This document shows positions 55,546 through 64,000 of a stretch of 64,000 nt of DNA, one piece after another (position 1 is the stretch's first letter; each line of letters opens with the position of its first letter). This stretch comes from Paenibacillus kobensis NBRC 15729 (lineage in GTDB: Bacteria; Bacillota; Bacilli; Paenibacillales; Paenibacillaceae). The notes beneath the pieces are model-generated. The model had not been told where the DNA came from, searched no databases, and saw only the letters and a list, made by a program, of their open reading frames with translations. The translations under genes were made by a program, and so were the position numbers. Location of the stretch: positions 180,960 to 244,959 of the forward strand of contig NZ_BILZ01000003.1 of NCBI RefSeq assembly GCF_004000825.1. The letters run 5' to 3'.

Positions 55546-56649
55546 GTGTATTTGAGAAAAATTGCCCTGCGCAATTACCGCAACTACGATGCGCTTGAGC
55601 TCGACACGGACAGCAGCGTTAATCTGTTCATCGGGCCCAATGCGCAGGGGAAGACGAATTTGCTGGAGTCGATCTTCACGCTTGCACTTACGAAGTCCCA
55701 CCGGACGTCGAAGGACAAGGAACTGATAGGCTGGCAAGGAACGGATGCTCATGTTCACGGAGAAGTGGATAAGCAGTATGGAGCGGTGAAGCTCGATCTG
55801 ATGCTGTCCGCACAAGGGAAGAAAGCGAAGATCAATGGATTGGAGCAGCGCAGGCTGAGCGATTTTGTCGGCGCGCTTAACGTCGTCATGTTCGCCCCTG
55901 AAGATCTGGAGATCGTGAAGGGAACGCCGGGCGTGCGCCGCCGGTTTCTAGACATGGAAATCGGTCAGGTGCAGCCCGGCTATTTGCATACGCTTCAGCA
56001 GTACGCCAAAGTGCTTGTTCAGCGCAACAACTACTTGAAGACGCTATGGACTTCAGGAGGGGATAAGCAAGGACTGCTAGAGGTGTGGAACGTGCAGTTG
56101 GCTGAATTTGGTGTTAAAATTATAAAAAAAAGGAAATACTTCATACAAAAGCTTCAGCAGTGGGCGGAGCAGATCCACGCTGGCATCACGGCAGGTGCCG
56201 AACAACTGACCGTTGCCTATAAGCCATCTTTCGACATTGAAGATGAATCTGTTTTATTTGATCATTTTATGTTAAAGTTAACACAAGTGAAAGATCAGGA
56301 AATACGTAGAGGAACGACGCTTGTAGGCCCTCACCGGGATGATCTGGCCTTCTACATCAACGGCAAGGAAGCACAGACATTCGGTTCTCAGGGACAGCAG
56401 CGTACGACAGCATTATCGCTCAAACTGGCAGAAATCGAGCTTATTCGCGAAGAGATTGGCGAGTATCCGCTGCTGCTGCTGGATGATGTTCTGTCGGAGC
56501 TCGACCGTAATCGGCAGACCCAGCTGATCGAGACGTTCCAATCGAAAGTTCAAACGTTTATTACGGCGACCGGTCTTGAGAGCGTAGATCTCGGCAAACT
56601 TCAAGATGCCGGCATTTATCATGTCCAAGAAGGTCGTGTCACGCGGTAA
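55546..56649 (+). CDS. recF: DNA replication and repair protein RecF
   Basis: 367 residues of an SMC-like ATPase: Walker A GPNAQGKTNLLE (30-41), signature and Walker B LLLDDVLSELD near 320. It helps load RecA at gaps. It starts with GTG, with GGGGGCT upstream. An A-run (AAAAAAAGG near 56125) may be a slip-prone site. Confidence 0.96.
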   Translation: MYLRKIALRNYRNYDALELDTDSSVNLFIGPNAQGKTNLLESIFTLALTKSHRTSKDKELIGWQGTDAHVHGEVDKQYGAVKLDLMLSAQGKKAKINGLEQRRLSDFVGALNVVMFAPEDLEIVKGTPGVRRRFLDMEIGQVQPGYLHTLQQYAKVLVQRNNYLKTLWTSGGDKQGLLEVWNVQLAEFGVKIIKKRKYFIQKLQQWAEQIHAGITAGAEQLTVAYKPSFDIEDESVLFDHFMLKLTQVKDQEIRRGTTLVGPHRDDLAFYINGKEAQTFGSQGQQRTTALSLKLAEIELIREEIGEYPLLLLDDVLSELDRNRQTQLIETFQSKVQTFITATGLESVDLGKLQDAGIYHVQEGRVTR

Positions 56650-56693
56650 CGCGTTAAAGATCAATAGCGTTCAGGCGAGAGGGAGGACTGCGA

Positions 56694-56942
56694 ATGTATA
56701 TTCATTTGGGCGGGGAGAAAATTATTCGGGCAGCGGAGCTGGTCGCTATTTTCGACGTTTCGATCGAGCAATCGTCCAAGCTTTCCAAACAATTCGTAGC
56801 AGGCGCGCGCAAACGCAAAGACGTCGAGACGATCGGGGAAGAAGAACCGAAATCGATCGTTTTGACCAAACATAAAATCTATTATTCGCCGATTTCATCC
56901 TCCACGCTGAAGAAGCGGGCCCATCATTTTGCGGCTTATTAG
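56694..56942 (+). CDS. remB: Extracellular matrix regulator RemB (YaaB, DUF370)
   Basis: 82 residues starting MYIHLGGEKIIRAAELVAIFD; the family's YSPISSSTLKKRA near the C-terminus is present. It is a small regulator of matrix genes in B. subtilis. GGGAGGA precedes the ATG. Confidence 0.92.
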   Translation: MYIHLGGEKIIRAAELVAIFDVSIEQSSKLSKQFVAGARKRKDVETIGEEEPKSIVLTKHKIYYSPISSSTLKKRAHHFAAY

Positions 56943-56997
56943 GTTAGGCGGCGGGGCTTTAAGCGCGATCAGGCAATGCAGTCGAGAGGAGCAGTGA

Positions 56998-58914
<1,917 letters not shown>

Positions 58915-58928
58915 CTGATAACGACTGC

Positions 58929-58959
58929 AAGCCGCTGGACAGCACAAGTCCGGCGGCTT
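58929..58959. terminator. Terminator between gyrB and the YheC/D-like gene
   Basis: AAGCCGC.GGAC (58929-58940) pairs with GTCC.GCGGCTT (58948-58959), with TTTTCTATT on the plus side; serves gyrB, possibly both convergent genes. Confidence 0.75.
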
Positions 58960-58964
58960 TTCTA

Positions 58965-59732
58965 TTATCGGATTTTTCTTCTGTAGCGGCCGTAACCGAC
59001 GCAGTAACGGTATATGCGATTGAAGACACTCGGATCTCCCAGCTTACGAAAAATGAAGGGGTCAGGCCTCGTGTTCACTTCCAGTATCCACGGGCGTAAT
59101 TCGTAATCGATGGCCACGTCGACGCCGATCTCCTTAATGCGCGGATAGCGGGCTTGCAGCGTCTTAGCTGTATCTAGCCCGAGCTGCGACAAGCGGTTGG
59201 ACAGTTCTGTCTGCTCGGCTTCGCTCATATGGGTCGACAAGAGCGTCGCTATCGGCAGCGGTGTACCGCCGCTGTGATAGTTGGTGACGATTTTGGCCGG
59301 ATGGCCGAGCCTGCCGATAATGCCTGTCGTCTCCCACTCGCCAATCTCATTGTGCTGTACCATGACCCTTAGATCGAATCGCCGGTTCTCATGCTGCAGC
59401 AGCGCAATTCCCCTCTGAACAATATAGGCGCGCCCCTTTTGTGTGGACAGCAAGGCTTTATAGAGTCCATCGAAAGTAGAATAACGTCGAATCCGCTCGC
59501 TTACTTGGAATTTATAGGGTTTGATTTCAGTGCTTAATTTGTCGACGCGGATGACGCCTAGACCGAACGAGCCGGAGTCTGGCTTCACATAGACCATGCC
59601 ATAGTGCTCCAGCATCGTCTTTAACGTGTTGCGGTTGAAGCGCAGCGTTAAGGGAATATATCTGCGAATATGCTCGGATCGAAGGAGCACCGCTGTCTTA
59701 GCCCATTTACTTTGTATGCGCTGGATTGCCAC
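58965..59732 (-). CDS. YheC/YheD-like ATP-grasp protein (spore coat associated)
   Basis: 255 residues with an ATP-grasp fold: VYVKPDSGSFGLGVIRV (ATP-binding strand) and ILEVNTRPDP (metal-binding end). The family is associated with spore coat genes; reaction unknown. It is the only minus-strand gene right of oriC in this window, hence head-on to replication. Its start has a weak binding site. Confidence 0.85.
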   Translation of the reverse strand: MAIQRIQSKWAKTAVLLRSEHIRRYIPLTLRFNRNTLKTMLEHYGMVYVKPDSGSFGLGVIRVDKLSTEIKPYKFQVSERIRRYSTFDGLYKALLSTQKGRAYIVQRGIALLQHENRRFDLRVMVQHNEIGEWETTGIIGRLGHPAKIVTNYHSGGTPLPIATLLSTHMSEAEQTELSNRLSQLGLDTAKTLQARYPRIKEIGVDVAIDYELRPWILEVNTRPDPFIFRKLGDPSVFNRIYRYCVGYGRYRRKIR

Positions 59733-59788
59733 TCATGAACGCCGCCTTTCGCCATAAAAACTATCCCCGATCATTCGACAAGCCGAAG

Positions 59789-59817
59789 GAGACAGAGGTG
59801 GAAATCGATGTTATAAT
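59789..59817 (+). promoter_or_regulatory. Candidate promoter upstream of gyrA
   Basis: GAGACA (59789-59794), 17 bases, and a perfect TATAAT (59812-59817) on the plus strand. It leaves about 345 bases before gyrA. Confidence 0.55.
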
Positions 59818-60168
59818 AGAGGGGTATGCCTAGAGTCGAATACAGTCTTTCATTCCCTAACAGCATATGGCGGAATATGGCGCGAAGCGAAGGGCGGCTA
59901 TCTCATTTTGACAGCTAATGTGCCCGATTTGCGGATGCAAGAAGACGTATTCATCAGGTTTAAGCGAAGCGGCTTTGTGAAAGAAATAGACTAGTGGAAT
60001 GATCGGTATATTGCCGATTTTTTGACGTTTTTAAAAGCAGGCCGTTGTGTGACGCCAGCAGCCGACTCGATTTACAATCAGCTCTCGCGGGCTGATTCTT
60101 TCATAACGATGCAACTGGCCGCTTAGGCAAGCAGCAATCGTGTTACAGATGACGTCAGGAGGGTAACA
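59818..60168 (+). other. Long gyrA leader, no assigned gene
   Basis: Between the promoter and gyrA there is an open frame to a TAG at 59992-59994 without an obvious start codon (GGYLILTANVPDLRM in the middle), a short frame of 30 codons from ATG at 59826, and a weak hairpin ATCGG/CCGAT followed by TTTTTT at about 60002-60022. No family is recognised. It may be a decayed gene, a tiny gene or a leader that attenuates gyrA. Confidence 0.35.
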
Positions 60169-62640
60169 ATGTCGGAAGAACAACGCTCCCAAATAAAAGA
60201 CCGCGATATCGGCACGGAGATGCGCGACTCGTTCATGGACTATGCCATGAGCATTATCGTCAGCCGCGCACTGCCGGACGTTCGCGACGGACTCAAGCCC
60301 GTGCATCGGCGTATTCTATATGCGATGTCCGAATTGGGGATGTCGCCGGACAAGCCGTACAAGAAATCGGCGCGGATCGTCGGCGAGGTAATCGGTAAGT
60401 ACCATCCGCACGGCGACTCGGCTGTCTATGAATCGATGGTCCGGATGGCGCAGGATTTCTCGATGCGCTATATGCTGGTCGATGGACACGGCAACTTCGG
60501 ATCCATTGACGGCGATATGGCCGCGGCAATGCGTTATACGGAAGCTAGGCTCTCGAAGATTGCGATGGAGCTGCTTCGGGATTTGAATAAAGAGACGGTC
60601 GACTTCGTACCGAACTACGACGGCGAAGAGCATGAGCCTGCTGTTCTTCCTTCGCGGTTCCCGAACCTGCTTGTGAATGGCGTAACGGGCATTGCCGTCG
60701 GTATGGCGACGAATATCCCGCCTCACAATTTGAGTGAAGTGATCGACGGCGTTCAAGCGCTGATCCGCAATCCGGAGATTACGGCTCTTGAGCTGATGAG
60801 CTATGTGAAAGGTCCGGACTTCCCGACGTATGGTTATGTCATGGGACAATCCGGTATCCGTCAAGCTTATACGACAGGCCGCGGATCGATTACGATGCGC
60901 GCTAAGGCGACGATCGAGGAGAACGGCGGCAAGGCTCGTATTATCGTGCACGAGCTGCCGTACCAAGTGAATAAAGCCCGTCTCGTCGAGAAGATCGCAG
61001 AACTCGTACGCGAGAAGAAGATCGACGGCATAACTGACCTGCGTGACGAATCCGACCGCAATGGTATGCGGGTCGTTATCGAGCTGCGGCGCGACGTTAC
61101 GCCTTCAGTCGTGCTGAACAACTTGTACAAGCAGACGCAATTGCAGTCGACATTCGGCATCAACATGCTGGCGCTCGTCAATCGCGAGCCTCGCGTCCTC
61201 AATCTGAAGGAGATGCTGTATTATTACTTGCAGCACCAGATCGAGGTTATCCGCCGGCGCACCGAATACGATCTGAAAAAAGCGGAAGCGCGCGCTCACA
61301 TCTTGGAAGGCTTGCGCATTGCGCTCGATAACCTCGATGAAGTGATTGCACTCATCCGCGGGTCCCGTACGACTGAAGATGCGCGTGAAGGGCTCATCGC
61401 ACGGTTCGGGCTTAGCCTGGAACAGGCGCAGGCGATTCTTGATATGCGTCTGCAACGCCTCACCGGCTTGGAGCGCGACAAGATCGAAGCGGAATACAAC
61501 GAGCTGCTTGCTAAGATCGCGGAGTACAAAGCGATTCTGGCTGACGAGCAGTTGGTTCTCGATATTATTAGCACGGAGCTGTATGAGCTCAAAGACCGGT
61601 TCGGCGACGAACGCCGGACGGAGATCACGATCGGCGAAGACGAAATTCTCGACGAGGATCTGATTCCGCGCGAGGACGTCATCATCTCGATCACCCATTC
61701 GGGCTATGTGAAGCGTCTTCCGGTTACGACCTACCGCAGCCAGCGCCGCGGCGGCAAGGGCGTAATCGGCATGGATACGAAAAATGATGACTTCGTTGAA
61801 CATCTGTTCGTATCGAATACGCACCATTACTTGCTCTTCTTCACCGACAAGGGCAAAGTATACCGGCTCAAAGCGTATGAGATTCCGGACCTTAGCCGGA
61901 CTGCACGCGGCACGCCGATTATTAACTTGCTGCAGATCGAGCAAGGGGAAGTCGTAAACGCGGTTATTCCGGTTGAATCGTTCGATAACGATCAATATCT
62001 GTTCTTCGCCACACGCCAAGGCGTCGTGAAGAAGACGCCGCTCAACGATTATTCGAACATCCGCAAAGTCGGCTTGATCGCGATATCGCTGCGTGAGGAT
62101 GATGATCTGATCGCCGTGAAACTGACGGACGGGAACCAAGAGATTATTATGGGCACGAGCCAAGGGATGTCGATTCGTTTCCCTGAGCAAGATGTCCGTT
62201 CGATGGGACGCTCGGCGACAGGGGTCAAGGGTATTCAGTTGGACGAAGACGACAAAGTTATCGACATGGATATCGTCCAGGAAGATAACGACGTTCTGAT
62301 CGTAACGTCCAAGGGCTACGGCAAACGGACTCCGATGAGCGAATACCGGACTCAGAGCCGCGGCGGCAAGGGCATCAAGACGCTCAACGTAACGGACAAG
62401 AACGGAACGATCGCCGGTCTCAAAGTCGTCGTCAACGATGAAGACCTGATGATCATGACCTCTTCGGGGACGATGATCCGGACCAGCATGGATGGCATCT
62501 CAACCATGGGACGGAATACGCAGGGCGTGAAGCTGATTCATATCCGCGAGGATGATTCGGTGGCGACGGTAACGCGTGTCGCGCGCAGTGAAGAGGAAGA
62601 GCATGAAGAAGAAGAAGCGGGAGATGTAGGCGAGGAGTAA
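60169..62640 (+). CDS. gyrA: DNA gyrase subunit A
   Basis: 823 residues. Catalytic Tyr123 in MRYTEARL, the GyrA box QRRGGKG after residue 525, and six beta-pinwheel repeats. The quinolone-resistance positions carry Ser84 and Glu88, the usual sensitive-type residues. The acidic C-terminal tail ([17 protein letters not shown]) is typical. AGGAGGG precedes the ATG. Confidence 0.98.
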   Translation: MSEEQRSQIKDRDIGTEMRDSFMDYAMSIIVSRALPDVRDGLKPVHRRILYAMSELGMSPDKPYKKSARIVGEVIGKYHPHGDSAVYESMVRMAQDFSMRYMLVDGHGNFGSIDGDMAAAMRYTEARLSKIAMELLRDLNKETVDFVPNYDGEEHEPAVLPSRFPNLLVNGVTGIAVGMATNIPPHNLSEVIDGVQALIRNPEITALELMSYVKGPDFPTYGYVMGQSGIRQAYTTGRGSITMRAKATIEENGGKARIIVHELPYQVNKARLVEKIAELVREKKIDGITDLRDESDRNGMRVVIELRRDVTPSVVLNNLYKQTQLQSTFGINMLALVNREPRVLNLKEMLYYYLQHQIEVIRRRTEYDLKKAEARAHILEGLRIALDNLDEVIALIRGSRTTEDAREGLIARFGLSLEQAQAILDMRLQRLTGLERDKIEAEYNELLAKIAEYKAILADEQLVLDIISTELYELKDRFGDERRTEITIGEDEILDEDLIPREDVIISITHSGYVKRLPVTTYRSQRRGGKGVIGMDTKNDDFVEHLFVSNTHHYLLFFTDKGKVYRLKAYEIPDLSRTARGTPIINLLQIEQGEVVNAVIPVESFDNDQYLFFATRQGVVKKTPLNDYSNIRKVGLIAISLREDDDLIAVKLTDGNQEIIMGTSQGMSIRFPEQDVRSMGRSATGVKGIQLDEDDKVIDMDIVQEDNDVLIVTSKGYGKRTPMSEYRTQSRGGKGIKTLNVTDKNGTIAGLKVVVNDEDLMIMTSSGTMIRTSMDGISTMGRNTQGVKLIHIREDDSVATVTRVARSEEEEHEEEEAGDVGEE

Positions 62641-62705
62641 GGCTTGCATTCTGGCTCAAATAAATCGGTGGACGGCGTACTTGTAGGGAACGGGAGGAGC
62701 AGCGC

Positions 62706-63794
62706 ATGGCAAGCGTATCGGTAACGAGAATAAAACCGGGTTCAAAGTTGGTTCTGGATGTACAGACGCCGCTGGGCAATACCCTGTTCCACAAAGGCGT
62801 CGTTCTAACGCCTAGGGAACTTGATATTTTACGGGCGTTTCAAGTAAAGCAGGTTGAGGTCGAAGTCCCTATCGAGAAGCCGGCCGACAAAGCCGGTTCC
62901 TCCACGAAGGACGAACAGCCGAAAGCGAAGGAAGAAGAAAGCCAGAAGAACAGCACGGACTTCCAACGCGAGTATGATGCTACTTTTCAGTTAGTGCGCA
63001 AAGTATTCAATAATGCGCTGTCCGGGGAAGCACTTCCAGTGCTTGATCTGCGCAATCAACTCGAGAAGCTGATTGGAACGATCGGGGAGTACAACGTGCT
63101 TACGTATGTGCCAACTGGACTGAAAGATAGCGAGTATTGGTATCATAACGCAATGTTGACGGCTATAACTTCCTATTTGCTTGCCCGTTGGAACGGGTTT
63201 CCGGCAAAGGATTGGATGCAGATCGCACTTGGCGGCTTGCTCCATGATATCGGCAATGCGAAAGTCGACCGCACCATTTTGAACAAACCTACGGCGCTTA
63301 ATCCGGATGAGACAGAGGAAGTGCGTCGTCACACCGTACACGGTTATCAGATGCTGAAGGCGAACGCTGCGCTGAACGAGGGAGCAAGACTCGTATCGCT
63401 GCAGCACCATGAACGGGTAGACGGAAGCGGGTACCCTCTGGGCATTGGCTCTGACAAGATCCACCCTTACTCGAAGATCGTTGCCATAGCAGATATTTTC
63501 CATGCGATGACGCTGAATAAGGCTTACCGGAAAGGGGCTTCGCCTTATCTGGTGCTAGAGCAGATCCAGAAGGATGCATTCGGCAAGTTGGAACCCGCAT
63601 ATGTGCGTATGTTCATTGAGAAGGCGACACAGTTCCATAACGGTACTGTTGTGCGTCTTAGCGACGGGCGGGTCGGCGAGATCGTATTCTCGGACCGTAA
63701 CCATCCGACAAGGCCATGGGTATCGTGCAGCGGTGCGATCGTCAATCTGACGGTAGAGCGGTCGTTGTACATTGAAGAAGTTATAGCGAATTAG
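62706..63794 (+). CDS. HD-GYP domain phosphodiesterase
   Basis: 362 residues: an N-terminal segment rich in Lys and Glu around 60-85, then an HD-GYP domain with GGLLHDIGNAKVD (HD pair near 180) and HHERVDGSGYP near 236. HD-GYP enzymes hydrolyse c-di-GMP or related dinucleotides; the exact substrate is not known here. GGGAGGAG precedes the ATG. Confidence 0.93.
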   Translation: MASVSVTRIKPGSKLVLDVQTPLGNTLFHKGVVLTPRELDILRAFQVKQVEVEVPIEKPADKAGSSTKDEQPKAKEEESQKNSTDFQREYDATFQLVRKVFNNALSGEALPVLDLRNQLEKLIGTIGEYNVLTYVPTGLKDSEYWYHNAMLTAITSYLLARWNGFPAKDWMQIALGGLLHDIGNAKVDRTILNKPTALNPDETEEVRRHTVHGYQMLKANAALNEGARLVSLQHHERVDGSGYPLGIGSDKIHPYSKIVAIADIFHAMTLNKAYRKGASPYLVLEQIQKDAFGKLEPAYVRMFIEKATQFHNGTVVRLSDGRVGEIVFSDRNHPTRPWVSCSGAIVNLTVERSLYIEEVIAN

Positions 63795-63810
63795 CACATA
63801 CAGCTACGGG

Positions 63811-63845
63811 AAAGCCACTCACCAGAATAGGTGAGTGGCTTTTAT
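63811..63845 (+). terminator. Intrinsic terminator of the HD-GYP gene
   Basis: AAAGCCACTCACC (63811-63823) pairs perfectly with GGTGAGTGGCTTT (63830-63842), loop of 6, then TTTATAT. Confidence 0.9.
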
Positions 63846-63885
63846 ATCTAAACAAAAGAAATCATAATTAAATGATAAAAAAGGG

Positions 63886-63988
63886 TTGCAATGAGTAATC
63901 TGCCTATGTTATATTATTTAAGTCGCCGCTGAACGAAACGGTGACACGAAAGAAAAGCTTGACACAACTAAACAACATCTGATAAGAT
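63886..63988 (+). promoter_or_regulatory. Tandem promoters, probably of a ribosomal RNA operon
   Basis: P1: TTGCAA (63886-63891), 18 bases, TATATT (63910-63915). P2: TTGACA (63959-63964), 18 bases, TAAGAT (63983-63988). The interval holds GTCGCCGCTGAACGAAACGG, typical of Paenibacillaceae rRNA leaders. In bacilli an rrn operon follows gyrA; the RNA genes themselves lie beyond the window. Confidence 0.7.
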
Positions 63989-64000
63989 GTAAAAGTTGTC

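Noticed and set aside
61105..62190. 361-codon minus-strand frame opposite gyrA
   Set aside because: Shadow of gyrA caused by its codon bias.

Overview
The window is the replication-origin region of a Gram-positive, endospore-forming Bacillota chromosome, most likely Paenibacillus or a close relative in Paenibacillaceae. Three things support this: the gene order rnpA-rpmH-oriC-dnaA-dnaN-yaaA-recF-remB-gyrB-gyrA with rnpA, jag, mnmE, mnmG, rsmG, noc, parA and parB leading away on the minus strand; sporulation-linked genes (yyaC, a YheC/D-type coat protein, spoIIIJ/jag); and the mid-GC coding style. Genes point away from oriC on both sides, so nearly everything left of 52 kb is on the minus strand and nearly everything right of it is on the plus strand. 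The window ends in what looks like the tandem promoter region of a ribosomal RNA operon.

Layout from left to right. 1-865: an AT-rich patch with the start of an HD-domain gene that runs off the left edge, abutting the 3' end of rlmH. 866-6126: rlmH, a 55-residue CxxH/CxxC protein, a chemoreceptor, an HtrA-type protease, a small unknown gene and walJ. 6225-11203: the essential cell-wall two-component operon walR-walK-yycH-yycI. 11426-16192: an M23/LysM/G5 peptidase, a low-complexity membrane protein and purA with a PurR-type operator. 16193-19300: a 1035-residue repeat protein (choice-of-anchor A plus DUF11-like repeats). 19362-25348: a Ser/Asp-rich membrane protein, replicative helicase, L9, c-di-AMP phosphodiesterase GdpP, a YybS-type protein and a MazG-like protein. 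25613-31325: an oligopeptide ABC transporter (oppABCDF order on the minus strand). 31770-35984: a deacylase-like amidohydrolase with an altered metal site, a CBS protein, an LCP ligase and a small membrane protein.

36080-37250 is rpsF-ssb-rpsR. 37480-38640 holds a YjzC-like gene, an ORF broken by one stop codon, an array of short palindromes and tRNA-Ser(CGA). 38729-42708 holds DUF951, MscS, DUF3343, YyaC, DUF4446 and a cysteine-desulfurase-like enzyme. 42868-51872 is the conserved segregation, tRNA-modification and membrane-insertion block with two perfect parS sites. 51873-52550 and 53898-54116 are the two halves of a bipartite oriC. 52551-63794 covers initiation, sliding clamp, RecF, gyrase and an HD-GYP protein.

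The core is housekeeping. The parts that deserve a second look are the AT-rich junction at rlmH, which resembles the position used by staphylococcal SCC elements; the four-module palindrome array before tRNA-Ser; the PurBox pair upstream of purA; the amidohydrolase lacking its HxH motif; the export-signal-free DUF11 protein; the 36-bp palindrome that contains parS and can also act as a terminator; and the DnaA-trio-like unwinding element after dnaA.
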